A DNA stretch of 64,000 bases from Capnocytophaga stomatis (GTDB lineage Bacteria; Bacteroidota; Bacteroidia; Flavobacteriales; Flavobacteriaceae): NCBI RefSeq assembly GCF_002302635.1, contig NZ_CP022387.1:2767351-2831350 (forward strand), in the 5' to 3' direction. Shown here one piece after another: positions 1-8,679 of this stretch; positions within the stretch are counted from its first letter, which is position 1, and every line of letters begins with the position of its first letter. Below the pieces are notes generated by a model, which was not told the DNA's origin, ran no database searches, and saw nothing but the letters and a program-made list of their open reading frames with translations. A program made the translations under genes and the position numbers.

Positions 1-1
1 T

Positions 2-670
2 TTTATTTTAGATAAAAATAGAAAATTTAATGAACAAAATAGTATTCTTATAGAAACATCAAGTGATGATTTTAGGTTGGGTACTCATTTAGTTTACAAA
101 AGCAAGGAAAATTTATATGTTATATATTATTATATGGAAAATGATATTAGCACTATATATTTCCAAGGATTTGATATTTATATAGTGTATATTGAATTAG
201 AGAGTATTGTAATGAATATTCTATCAAAATATGATTTAATAGGAAAAGATTACAATATTATTGACCGTCCTTCTTTTAATTTAAATGAAAAAACTTTAAA
301 ATATAACTTAGAAAAAATTAAAGAAGAAAATATTGATAAAATAGCCAATGAGTTTATTACTTTTTATACCCAAGAAGCCCTTCCATTCTTTGAAAAATGG
401 CAAAACCTAAATGTTTTATACGAATACATAAAAGATAAAACAGATGACGAACTTTGGGATATTTTAGGGCAATTTGCACCAATGAAAAAAGCTGTTATTT
501 TAAGACTTTGTAACGACTCTAATTATCAATCGTTTATGGATAACTATTTTCAAAAACAAAAAGAATATTTTGAAGAAGACCCCGAAGATATTGATAATAT
601 TCGTTATTACAACGCCTCCAGAGAACTAAACGAAATTTTGGATAAAACAAAACCTATTTACAATTTGTAA
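2..670 (+). CDS. hypothetical protein, 5' end outside window (paralog 1)
   Basis: The reading frame is open from base 2 with no plausible ATG before the TTG at 77, so the gene probably begins upstream of the window and is partial here. The C-terminal ~95 residues (NLNVLYEYI to KPIYNL end) are nearly identical to those of the next gene, while the N-terminal part is different. The protein is acidic and soluble, with no signal peptide or membrane segment in the visible part. I do not recognise the family. A variable N-terminus on a constant C-terminus in tandem genes resembles immunity-protein arrays, but that is only an analogy. Confidence 0.7.
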   Translation, partial: FILDKNRKFNEQNSILIETSSDDFRLGTHLVYKSKENLYVIYYYMENDISTIYFQGFDIYIVYIELESIVMNILSKYDLIGKDYNIIDRPSFNLNEKTLKYNLEKIKEENIDKIANEFITFYTQEALPFFEKWQNLNVLYEYIKDKTDDELWDILGQFAPMKKAVILRLCNDSNYQSFMDNYFQKQKEYFEEDPEDIDNIRYYNASRELNEILDKTKPIYNL

Positions 671-1385
671 GCGAAAGAAATAATATAAAAATTCCGCCTA
701 TTAAAATGTTTTAACTATGGTAGAAATAAATAAAGTAGTAAGAGAAATAAAGAGTATGATTTCTGAAGGAAAAGATATAGAAGAAATCGTAATAAGAGAA
801 AGTAATTATACTATTATTCATTTTATGCACTCTATTTCTGAAACAGATTTTACTGTAACATTATTATTTGAAAAAGATGATTCAAAATTTTTATTTTGTC
901 CTATCCAATATCAAATAAATTATAATCAATTAGATGATGTTGTGAATAAAATTCTAATCAAAAATGGTTTGAGTTTTAAAGATAGCAAAAGTAATAGATG
1001 GGGGTCTTTTTTCATTGAAAAACAAAAATATAACTCACTTGTAGCAGATGATAGTATAACAAAAATATTTGAAAATCAATATAATAATGAAATTCTCCCA
1101 TTTTTCAAAAAATGGCACAACCTAAATGTTTTGTACGAATACATAAAAGATAAAACAGAAGACGAACTTTGGGATATTTTAGGGCAATTTGCACCAATGA
1201 AAAAAGCTGTTATTTTAAAACTTTGCAACGATTCTAATTATCAATCGTTTATGGATAACTATTTTCAAAAACAAAAAGAATATTTTGAAGAAGACCCCGA
1301 AGATATTGATAATATTCGTTATTACAACGCCTCCAAAGAATTGAAAGAAATTTTGGACAAAACAAAGCCTATTTACAATTTGTAA
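381..1385 (+). repeat. direct repeat, 290 bp (381-670 and 1096-1385)
   Basis: The 3' ends of the two paralogous genes form a direct repeat with a constant offset of 715 bases. Long stretches are identical base for base, including silent positions; similarity fades upstream of about 381/1096. Confidence 0.85.
717..1385 (+). CDS. hypothetical protein (paralog 2)
   Basis: 222 residues, ATG start 46 bases after the preceding gene and in the same direction, so probably co-transcribed. Residues from about 127 to the end match the upstream paralog almost perfectly, including at the DNA level; residues 1-125 do not match it. No signal peptide or transmembrane segment is evident. Function is unknown. 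The pair probably arose by tandem duplication followed by replacement or divergence of the 5' half, or by gene conversion of the 3' half. Confidence 0.8.
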   Translation: MVEINKVVREIKSMISEGKDIEEIVIRESNYTIIHFMHSISETDFTVTLLFEKDDSKFLFCPIQYQINYNQLDDVVNKILIKNGLSFKDSKSNRWGSFFIEKQKYNSLVADDSITKIFENQYNNEILPFFKKWHNLNVLYEYIKDKTEDELWDILGQFAPMKKAVILKLCNDSNYQSFMDNYFQKQKEYFEEDPEDIDNIRYYNASKELKEILDKTKPIYNL

Positions 1386-1515
1386 TTGACAGCAAATCCC
1401 TTCGACAGCTAACCAAAAAACGATGCATAAAAAAACGAATAGAAAATGGAAAATATTGGTAATAAAACATCTTGCGATTGACTTTTTCAAAGCAGTTGCA
1501 GAAAGCAAGATTTTT

Positions 1516-1545
1516 TTGCTGATTTGTAAATAGTTCGTATCTTTG
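1516..1545 (+). promoter_or_regulatory. Bacteroidota-type promoter for the M48 peptidase gene
   Basis: TTG at 1516-1518, a 19-base spacer, then TATCTTTG at 1538-1545, matching the TTG-N19-TAnnTTTG consensus. Transcription would start near 1552, giving an unusually long leader of about 120 bases before the ATG at 1673. Confidence 0.6.
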
Positions 1546-1672
1546 CCTCACTGAGTTACAACCTAAAATGGGTAAAATCAACAAGGGTTGTTTTGTCACT
1601 AAATCATTACCTTCTGCTCTTCGGTGATGAGGTTATAAAAAAGATTTTTATTTGTTACAAAAAAAGAAAGTT

Positions 1673-2476
1673 ATGAGAAGAATTAGTCTGGTTATCATTT
1701 TTTTAGTGATTTTTTCTTGTAAAACAAATCCGTTTACGGGAAAAAATACTTTGAACTTTAAATCGAACAGTACTTTGTTCCCGATGGCTTTTACTCAATA
1801 TTCTACTTTTCTGAAAGAAAATGAAGTTGTTATGGGAACTGCCGAAGCTGAAATGGTTAAGCGGGTAGGGCAACGAATTGCCAAGGCAGCTCAAATGTGG
1901 GCAGAGGCAATCGGTCATAAGGACTATTTGAAAGATTATAAGTGGGAATACAATTTGGTTCACGACAAGCAAGCCAATGCGTGGTGTATGCCAGGGGGGA
2001 AAATCGTGGTTTATACGGGAATTCTTCCCATTACCAAAAGCGAGGAAGGGCTGGCAGTTGTTATGGGGCACGAAGTTGCTCACGCACTGCTTGACCACGG
2101 AGCCCAACGTATGAGTGCAAGTGACATACAGGTACTCGGAGCGATTGTCGGCAATGTGGCTCTTCACAACAGCAAGTATAAAGACACATTCAACGCTGCG
2201 TACGCACCTGCAACGCAAATATTAGGAATGTTGCCTTACAGCCGTTCGCACGAAACCGAAGCCGATGAAATAGGAATTCAACTTATGGCAATTGCAGGAT
2301 ACAATCCTGAAGAAGCACCTAAATTATGGGAACGAATGCAAGCAAACAGTTCAGGACAGTCGCTTGAAATACTAAGTACACACCCGTCCAACGCTTCGCG
2401 AATAGCAAATCTGAAAAATTGGGTTCCTAAAGCAAAAGCCGAAGCAGCAAAATACGGAATTACAACCTTCAAATAA
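1673..2476 (+). CDS. M48-family metallopeptidase, lipoprotein
   Basis: 267 residues from the ATG at 1673; an upstream in-frame TTG at 1652 would add seven residues but spoils the signal peptide. The N-terminus is a lipoprotein signal ending in a lipobox (VIFSC), so the protein should be membrane anchored and periplasm facing. The zinc motif HEVAH is at about residues 133-137, with the third ligand glutamate in ETEADE about 60 residues later, as in peptidase M48. This matches the small LoiP/YcaL-like class without membrane spans, which act in envelope quality control. Own promoter upstream. Endonuclease III follows after 125 bases. Confidence 0.88.
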   Translation: MRRISLVIIFLVIFSCKTNPFTGKNTLNFKSNSTLFPMAFTQYSTFLKENEVVMGTAEAEMVKRVGQRIAKAAQMWAEAIGHKDYLKDYKWEYNLVHDKQANAWCMPGGKIVVYTGILPITKSEEGLAVVMGHEVAHALLDHGAQRMSASDIQVLGAIVGNVALHNSKYKDTFNAAYAPATQILGMLPYSRSHETEADEIGIQLMAIAGYNPEEAPKLWERMQANSSGQSLEILSTHPSNASRIANLKNWVPKAKAEAAKYGITTFK

Positions 2477-2601
2477 GGAACATTTTATCAAAAAAATATA
2501 TTTTCTGCATTCTTTGAAAAAGAAGTACGAAACAAAACAGTGAGTACAAGCAATTCTTTTTTGAAGAATGCAGATGAACGTTAAAGAGGAAGCATATAAA
2601 T

Positions 2602-3243
2602 ATGAAGAAATCCGAAAAAGTAAGCTTTGTAATCAATACATTGGAGGAAATATACCCAAAAGTAGATGTCCCCCTTGACCATAAAGACCCGTACACCCTA
2701 TTAATAGCCGTGCTACTCTCCGCACAAAGCACCGATGCTCGTGTAAATCAAATAACGCCCTTACTTTTTGCAAAAGCGGACAATCCGTACGATATGATAA
2801 AGCTATCCGTTGATGAGATTCGTGAAATCATCAAACCGGTGGGGCTTTCTCCTGCCAAGTCGAAAGGAATTTACGAACTGTCACACATTTTGATTGACAA
2901 ACACGGCGGGGAAGTGCCGCAGAGCTTCGAGGATTTGGAAGCGTTGCCTGCCGTTGGGCATAAAACGGCCAGCGTGGTGATGTCGCAAGCCTTCGGCGTC
3001 CCTGCGTTTCCTGTGGATACGCATATTCATCGCTTAATGTACCGATGGGGGCTATCAAACGGAAAGAATGTGACGCAAACGGAGAAAGATGCGAAGCGTT
3101 TATTTCCAGAGGAGAAGTGGAACAAGCTCCATATCCAGATTATTTTATATGGGAGGGAATATAGTCCTGCCCGTGGGTGGAATATCGAGAAAGATATTAT
3201 CACAAAAACCATCGGACGGAAGTCAGTTATTAATTCCATTTAA
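2602..3243 (+). CDS. nth: endonuclease III-like DNA glycosylase/AP lyase without Fe-S motif
   Basis: 213 residues. The helix-hairpin-helix LPAVGHKTA (about 115-123) supplies the catalytic lysine 121, and the aspartate in VDTHIHR (139) is the second catalytic residue. It excises oxidised pyrimidines and cleaves abasic sites in base excision repair. The region where E. coli Nth has its four-cysteine 4Fe-4S loop (YGREYSPARGW onward) contains no cysteine, so the cluster is absent. I believe this is usual in Flavobacteriia, which argues for a lineage variant and not damage. Monocistronic by position. Confidence 0.9.
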   Translation: MKKSEKVSFVINTLEEIYPKVDVPLDHKDPYTLLIAVLLSAQSTDARVNQITPLLFAKADNPYDMIKLSVDEIREIIKPVGLSPAKSKGIYELSHILIDKHGGEVPQSFEDLEALPAVGHKTASVVMSQAFGVPAFPVDTHIHRLMYRWGLSNGKNVTQTEKDAKRLFPEEKWNKLHIQIILYGREYSPARGWNIEKDIITKTIGRKSVINSI

Positions 3244-3733
3244 GAAAATTATTTAATGAAGAAGCAAAACAATGCAAAACAAACAGTAAATATCAAATAT
3301 CAATATAAAAAAATCAAAGAAAGGGTAGGGGCTTTAGAAGAGAAATAAGGGGCTGTTCAAATTATTGATAAAACATCAAAAAGTAAGTGTTTTTTATTGG
3401 AATGTAATTATGGGCAATCCAAAAGGAACTGTAAAAAATGTAAGAACAAGTATGGGGTATTTAAAAACAGGTCAGGGCAATACAAAGTAAGTGATAAAAA
3501 TTCAATAAACGAGTTTCATTTATAAAGATGTAATAATCAAAAATGAAAATTCAATATAATAAAATACAAAAGTAAAAATGTGCAATATTAAATCAATAAT
3601 CATAAATAAAGATGATAAATAAAAAATATTGATTTAATGAAATAAAAATACAGTACAAATTAAATAAGAAGTAAAATCGTGTAATAAACACAAAAGATAT
3701 TCTAATAAACAGAAGTAACTAACAATAAAGACT
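3244..3733. other. intergenic, no convincing gene
   Basis: 490 AT-rich bases between nth and bioA. A short frame at about 3352-3525 without a start codon encodes a cysteine-rich stretch (CNYGQSKRNCKKCK) that could be a gene remnant. No consensus promoter or terminator was found. Confidence 0.5.
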
Positions 3734-5011
3734 ATGAAGTTACAACAAAGAGATGAAAAACATCTGTGGCATCCTTATACGCAACATCAAACAGCTTCCA
3801 AACCTTTAGGAATTGTTAAAGGGAAAGATGCTTTACTTTGGGATGAAGACGGAAATGAATATATTGACGCCATTTCGAGCTGGTGGGTAAATCCTTTCGG
3901 GCATAGTAATGAGCTTTTAGCCCAAGCGGCTTACAAACAATTAACACAACTGGAGCACGTACTCTTCGGGGGATTCACTCACGAACCTGCGGTGCTTTTG
4001 GCAGAGAAACTAATCTCCATTTTGCCTTCCAATCAACAGAAAATATTCTTTTCGGACAATGGTTCTACCGCTGTGGAAGTCGCAATAAAGATGGCGATAC
4101 AGTATTTTTTCAACAAGGGAGAGAAAAGGCACGTAATAGTGGCGTTCGAAAATGCTTTCCACGGTGATACTTTTGGGGCGATGGCAGCTTCAGGAATATC
4201 ATTCTTCACGGAATCGTTTAGGGGGCAGCTGTTGGAAGTGGTGCGGATTCCCATTCCGGAGAAAGGAAAGGAGCAATTATCGGAAGAAAAGCTAAAAGAA
4301 GCCATCGCAAAGCACAAAGTGGCGGCTTTCATCTTTGAGCCGTTGGTTCAGGGTGCAGCAGGAATGAAAATCTACTCCGAAAAGGCTTTAGACAATTTGA
4401 TAAAAATAGCTAAAAGCCAAAATGTTATCACAATCGCCGATGAGGTAATGACCGGATTTGGCAGAACAGGGAAAACATTCGCTTGTGATTATTTAAGCGA
4501 GCAACCGGATATTGTTTGCCTTTCAAAAGCATTGACGGGGGGCACAATTCCGCTGGCGGTAACCTCGGCAACGCAGGAGATTTTTGATGCTTTTTGCGAT
4601 GAAGATGTAAATAAAGCTCTGTTTCACGGGCATACTTATATGGCAAATCCCACAGGATGTGCCATTGCTTTGGAGGCAATCCGAATTCTGCAAACAGATG
4701 AAACTCAGCAGAAAATAAAACGCATTGAGCAGTATCATAAGGAATTTGTGCAAAAATTAAATAGCAACCCGAATGTTGAAAACGCACGAACGCTGGGGGT
4801 TATTTTAGCTTTTGAAGTGAAAACATCAGGAAATACATCGTATTATGGAAGTATTCGCAATCGATTGTATGAATTTTTTATTGAAAAAGGCGTAATTCTG
4901 CGTCCCGTGGGCAATACAGTCTATATACTTCCTCCGTATATTGTCACAAATGCACAATTACAGCGTATTTATAGTGTAATTGAAGAAGCAATCAAGGAAT
5001 TTTCGTCATAA
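3734..5011 (+). CDS. bioA: adenosylmethionine-8-amino-7-oxononanoate aminotransferase
   Basis: 425 residues, full length for BioA. It converts 7-keto-8-aminopelargonate to 7,8-diaminopelargonate with S-adenosylmethionine as amino donor in biotin synthesis. Diagnostic features are the N-terminal HLWHPYTQ, SSWWVN near residue 50, the PLP-binding DEVMTGFGRTG (236-246) and the Schiff-base lysine in LSKALTGG (K265). No other biotin gene is adjacent. The following oxidoreductase starts 13 bases after the stop, so the two may be co-transcribed. Confidence 0.95.
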   Translation: MKLQQRDEKHLWHPYTQHQTASKPLGIVKGKDALLWDEDGNEYIDAISSWWVNPFGHSNELLAQAAYKQLTQLEHVLFGGFTHEPAVLLAEKLISILPSNQQKIFFSDNGSTAVEVAIKMAIQYFFNKGEKRHVIVAFENAFHGDTFGAMAASGISFFTESFRGQLLEVVRIPIPEKGKEQLSEEKLKEAIAKHKVAAFIFEPLVQGAAGMKIYSEKALDNLIKIAKSQNVITIADEVMTGFGRTGKTFACDYLSEQPDIVCLSKALTGGTIPLAVTSATQEIFDAFCDEDVNKALFHGHTYMANPTGCAIALEAIRILQTDETQQKIKRIEQYHKEFVQKLNSNPNVENARTLGVILAFEVKTSGNTSYYGSIRNRLYEFFIEKGVILRPVGNTVYILPPYIVTNAQLQRIYSVIEEAIKEFSS

Positions 5012-5024
5012 AACTGATTTAAAA

Positions 5025-6236
5025 ATGAAAAAAGTATTCGATTTGAGGGTCGCTCCCATAGAAAATCTTTGTGTGGGATTTATCGGCGTCGGCATTCGAG
5101 GTATTGAAGCCCTAAAGCGATATATGTATTTGGATGTGCGTATCTCGGCAGTGAGTGATGTGTATGAGGAATATATAGAAAAAGCTAAGAAAATCACAGA
5201 AAATCAGTCTGTTTCACCAGTTTTCTTTACAGGAAAAGAAGATTGGAAGAAGCTTTGCGAAATGGAAGAAATTGACTTGGTTTATATATCCACACCTTGG
5301 GAATTACACACTGAAATGGTAACGTACGCAATGCGTTGTGGTAAGCACGTTGCGGTGGAAGTTCCGCTGGCTATGACCGTTGCCGATTGCTGGAAAATAG
5401 TCAGAACTGCGGAAGAAACTCAGCGACACTGTATGATGTTGGAAAATGCGTGTTACGATAGCTTTGAACTGATGACTATTGAAATGGCAAAAAGAGGAGA
5501 TTTCGGAGAGATAGTCCACGGAGAAGGCGCTTATATTCACGATTTGAGGCGTTTGAATTTTCAGCAGAATGATAGAGATACACTGCGAGGCGAATGGCGA
5601 ATGAAATACAGCCAAACGCACAATGGAAATCCGTACCCAACACACGGAATAGCTCCTATTTGTCAGGCAATGAATATCTTAAGAGGAGATAATTTAGTTA
5701 AATTAGTGTCGATGTCGTCTCTCTCAATCGGGATGAAACGTTATGCCGAAGCTACTTTCGGGAGCGAATCTCCACAGGCAAAAGCACAGTACACAGGCGA
5801 TATTAATTTGACGCTGATTCAGACAGAAAAAGGAAAGACCATCTTATTACAACACGATGATACCAGCCCACGACCATATTCACGAATATTTTTAGTGAGT
5901 GGAACAGACGGATTTATTCAAAAATATCCCACTCCTCAAATTTATTTCGACAAAAGGGAAATTCCACAATTAATTCAGGAGGAAGTAGCATCGTATTTGG
6001 AACAAAATCAGCATCATTATGTGTTGGAAACCGCTCATTTGAGAGAAAAACTTCCGGAACAAAAGCCTATGGATATCATTATGGATTACAGATTGGTGTA
6101 CTGTCTCAAAAATGGACTTCCGTTAGACCAAAACGTATATGATGGTGCATTGTGGTCGTGCATTACAGAATTATCACAAATTTCCGTAGAAAAAGGAAGC
6201 ATTCCTGTTGATATTCCTGATTTTTTGAACGGATAA
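5025..6236 (+). CDS. Gfo/Idh/MocA oxidoreductase, GH109-like
   Basis: 403 residues from the ATG at 5025. An N-terminal Rossmann fold (GFIGVGIRG, about 18-26) and EVPLAMTVADCW identify the Gfo/Idh/MocA superfamily. The central part (LENACYDSFEL, EGAYIHDLR, GNPYPTHGIAPICQ, VSMSS) closely resembles glycoside hydrolase family 109, which cleaves alpha-N-acetylgalactosamine by an NAD-dependent oxidation/elimination mechanism. Family members often have an export signal; none is seen here, so this one should be cytoplasmic. Substrate not provable from sequence. Confidence 0.85.
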   Translation: MKKVFDLRVAPIENLCVGFIGVGIRGIEALKRYMYLDVRISAVSDVYEEYIEKAKKITENQSVSPVFFTGKEDWKKLCEMEEIDLVYISTPWELHTEMVTYAMRCGKHVAVEVPLAMTVADCWKIVRTAEETQRHCMMLENACYDSFELMTIEMAKRGDFGEIVHGEGAYIHDLRRLNFQQNDRDTLRGEWRMKYSQTHNGNPYPTHGIAPICQAMNILRGDNLVKLVSMSSLSIGMKRYAEATFGSESPQAKAQYTGDINLTLIQTEKGKTILLQHDDTSPRPYSRIFLVSGTDGFIQKYPTPQIYFDKREIPQLIQEEVASYLEQNQHHYVLETAHLREKLPEQKPMDIIMDYRLVYCLKNGLPLDQNVYDGALWSCITELSQISVEKGSIPVDIPDFLNG

Positions 6237-6287
6237 CACTTGAAAAACAAAATTGAAATTCTTTTATCAATTATTACTTTAAATAAT

Positions 6288-6295
6288 TATATTTG
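6288..6295 (+). promoter_or_regulatory. -7 box for ribBA
   Basis: TATATTTG matches TAnnTTTG and lies 18 bases before the ATG of ribBA. No clear TTG at the expected distance, so only half of the promoter is supported. Confidence 0.45.
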
Positions 6296-6313
6296 CCACA
6301 AATTTGAGTTAAG

Positions 6314-7435
6314 ATGAAAAAAATAGAGCTAAACACTATTGAAGAAGCTATTGAAGATATAAAAAAAGGAAAAGTTGTTGTTGTGGTTGATGATGAAAAT
6401 CGTGAAAACGAAGGAGATTTCATTGCTGCTGCAGAAAAAGCCACTCCTGAGATGATAAATTTTATGATTACACACGGTCGCGGATTGGTTTGTGCGCCAC
6501 TTACTGAAAAACGCTGTGCTGAGTTGGATTTGCCAATGATGGTACAGAATAACACAGTGTTGCATCAAACTCAATTTACGGTTTCTGTGGATTTGATAGG
6601 GCAGGGGTGCACTACCGGAATTTCGACTCACGACAGAGCAAAAACAATTTTATCGTTGATTAATCCCGAAACAAAACCATCGGATTTAGGACGTCCCGGA
6701 CATATTTTTCCACTTCGGGCGAAAGAAGGAGGCGTACTCCGCAGGACAGGACACACTGAGGCTGCAATTGATTTGGCTCGGCTTGCGGGCTTTCAACCAG
6801 CAGGAATTTTGGTGGAAATATTGAATGAAGATGGGACAATGGCTCGGCTTCCACAGCTGGTAGAAGTGGCAAAACGTTTTGACTTAAAACTTGTTTCAAT
6901 AGAAGATTTGGTAGCTTACCGAATGCGAAAAGATACTTTAATCGTAAAAAAAGAAGATTTCTATTTGCAAACGCCTTACGGAGAATTTCGCTTGCGTGCT
7001 TATGAGCAAACCACTAATAAACAGATACATTTAGCATTTACCAAAGGAACTTGGGAACCTGATGAGGCTGTGCTTACCAGAGTTCACGCGTCATTTATCA
7101 GTAATGATATATTGGAGATTTTGGCAAATGATAAGGATAATCCGCTTGAGAGAATATTCAAAAAAATCAATGAAGCAGGCAAAGGAGCTGTGGTGGTTAT
7201 CAATAAAGAAGGATATTCGCAAGATTTACTCAAACGCATCACAGAAATCAAAGAAAAACAGAACGGAAATTATATTCCGCAAACTTCAACCGATACAAAA
7301 GATATTGGAATGGGGTCGCAAATTCTTCACGACTTGAATATACGTAAAATTAGATTGCTAACTAATTCAAAACAATCACATTACGTAGGTATGTCGGGTT
7401 ACGGACTTGAAATTGTAGAGGAAATTGAATATTAA
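6314..7435 (+). CDS. ribBA: 3,4-dihydroxy-2-butanone 4-phosphate synthase with degenerate GTP cyclohydrolase II domain
   Basis: 373 residues. The N-terminal RibB domain is intact: DDENRENEGDF (26-36), THGRGL, GISTHDRA and GHIFPLRA(K)EGGVLRRTGHTEA. It makes 3,4-dihydroxy-2-butanone 4-phosphate from ribulose 5-phosphate for riboflavin. The C-terminal half has the RibA outline (RVHASFISNDI, then MGSQILHDLNIRKIRLLTN), but the three zinc-binding cysteines of GTP cyclohydrolase II are missing, so this domain is probably inactive or regulatory. A separate RibA would then be needed elsewhere. A strong terminator follows. Confidence 0.9.
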   Translation: MKKIELNTIEEAIEDIKKGKVVVVVDDENRENEGDFIAAAEKATPEMINFMITHGRGLVCAPLTEKRCAELDLPMMVQNNTVLHQTQFTVSVDLIGQGCTTGISTHDRAKTILSLINPETKPSDLGRPGHIFPLRAKEGGVLRRTGHTEAAIDLARLAGFQPAGILVEILNEDGTMARLPQLVEVAKRFDLKLVSIEDLVAYRMRKDTLIVKKEDFYLQTPYGEFRLRAYEQTTNKQIHLAFTKGTWEPDEAVLTRVHASFISNDILEILANDKDNPLERIFKKINEAGKGAVVVINKEGYSQDLLKRITEIKEKQNGNYIPQTSTDTKDIGMGSQILHDLNIRKIRLLTNSKQSHYVGMSGYGLEIVEEIEY

Positions 7436-7439
7436 AGAA

Positions 7440-7476
7440 AAAGCTCAAAGAAAATTAAAATTCTTTGAGCTTTTTT
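7440..7476 (+). terminator. rho-independent terminator after ribBA
   Basis: Stem AAGCTCAAAGAA / TTCTTTGAGCTT with a 9-base loop followed by a T run. The next gene is convergent, and the stem could serve both strands. Confidence 0.85.
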
Positions 7477-7494
7477 GATTATTTCTTTAATTCT

Positions 7495-8532
7495 TTATTC
7501 TGCTACTACTTCAATGGGGAAGTGTTTTGTGAATATTTTATTTATTTCCATTCTTTTTATTAGGTATTCAGCTTCCTCTTTAATTCTCGTGCCATCTGAC
7601 TTATCGTAGTCATTTTGTACCAATTTCTCAGCCATTTCAATAGCTTTTTGAGGCATATCAAAGATTAGATACAATCTTCCTAAGTTGTAGTAAGAATAGT
7701 AACGCATCTTTCGGTGTGCTTTTTTAGAATCAGTATATTTTGGAAGAATATCCAAAAAGTGTTTTTCTATCTCATTAAATTCATTTTTTAATTCCTCACT
7801 GATTGGTTCATTTGCTTTCAGACCTCCTACCATACTCCTGATTTTGGTCATTATTTTTTGGCAGTTCTGGTACTCTGGGTTTTTCTTTGAGCCAAGTATC
7901 CAAAAGAGAATGTTATCATTATAAGTAGGATAACCATATAGCCTATTTCCATAGTATTGAACCTCTCTTGGTATTGAGGCAACAAATTTATTTTGAAAAT
8001 TTTGAGTCAATATTTCGTAATTGTTTTTCAAGTAATTTTGTGCTGCACCGTAACTTCTATGAGATTCTCCTGTATGTCTTTGCGAGCCTCCCAATCGTTG
8101 ATTAAAAGAGTCGCCACTATTGTTGGTAAATGCTGCCGAGCCATTAGTAACATAATCCATATAAGGATAGTAGGTGTATGTGGTTTCAATTACATTACCT
8201 TTGTCATCTTTTTTCTCACTTTTTTCAGTTCGGATATCCATCTGTTCTACTTTGAGACGTTCAATTCTTACGTCAATTTTTATAGTTGCATCTTGACCTT
8301 CTTCTCTTTTTTTGAATCCAACTAAATTGATGTTGTCCAAAATCTTAGATTTGTCATATACATCAGCATTTGTTGTAATTGAGAAATGTCTTAATGCAGG
8401 GTCATTGATAGGATGAGTTGGTAGGTTAACGTACTCATAAGATACATTAAATCTATCTAAATCAGCATTTTGTGCGTAGGAAATAAAACTAGTTCCTAAA
8501 GCAAGGATTGCGATTTTTGTTTTTAAATTCAT
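7495..8532 (-). CDS. secreted protein of unknown function
   Basis: 345 residues with a clear signal peptide (KTKIAILALGTSFISYAQ, cleavage after the AQ), so exported to the periplasm or beyond. The middle is polar (YTYYPYMDYVTNGSAAFTNNSGDSF). The C-terminal ~110 residues are helical and TPR-like (YYSYYNLGRLYLIFDMPQKAIEMAEKL). I do not recognise the family. It is transcribed divergently from the XRE regulator next door, which may control it. A TACATTTG -7 box lies upstream. Confidence 0.8.
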   Translation of the reverse strand: MNLKTKIAILALGTSFISYAQNADLDRFNVSYEYVNLPTHPINDPALRHFSITTNADVYDKSKILDNINLVGFKKREEGQDATIKIDVRIERLKVEQMDIRTEKSEKKDDKGNVIETTYTYYPYMDYVTNGSAAFTNNSGDSFNQRLGGSQRHTGESHRSYGAAQNYLKNNYEILTQNFQNKFVASIPREVQYYGNRLYGYPTYNDNILFWILGSKKNPEYQNCQKIMTKIRSMVGGLKANEPISEELKNEFNEIEKHFLDILPKYTDSKKAHRKMRYYSYYNLGRLYLIFDMPQKAIEMAEKLVQNDYDKSDGTRIKEEAEYLIKRMEINKIFTKHFPIEVVAE

Positions 8533-8596
8533 GATAAATAAAAGTGTTAAATTGTTATTATTATTTTTATTTTTTTTTAACTAAAATTAGTTGCGG

Positions 8597-8604
8597 CAAA
8601 TGTA
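8597..8604 (-). promoter_or_regulatory. -7 box for the secreted unknown gene
   Basis: On the minus strand the sequence reads TACATTTG, matching TAnnTTTG, 65 bases upstream of the ATG at 8532. No clear -33 TTG. Confidence 0.4.
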
Positions 8605-8651
8605 TGCTAAATTAATTTGAGTGATTACTTAAAAAGTAAATATTTTTATTT

Positions 8652-8659
8652 TATTTTTG
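8652..8659 (+). promoter_or_regulatory. -7 box for the XRE regulator
   Basis: TATTTTTG, matching TAnnTTTG, 20 bases before the ATG at 8680. It lies back to back with the opposing -7 box about 50 bases away, so a repressor bound here could control both genes. Confidence 0.4.
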
Positions 8660-8679
8660 CATAAAAAATATTGTAGGTT

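Noticed and set aside
1422..1532. 36-codon plus-strand frame after the paralog pair
   Set aside because: It runs into the -33 element of the M48 promoter and shows no recognisable sequence.
3352..3525. Cysteine-rich start-less frame between nth and bioA
   Set aside because: Short, no start codon, and the surrounding DNA looks like random AT-rich sequence; kept only as a note.
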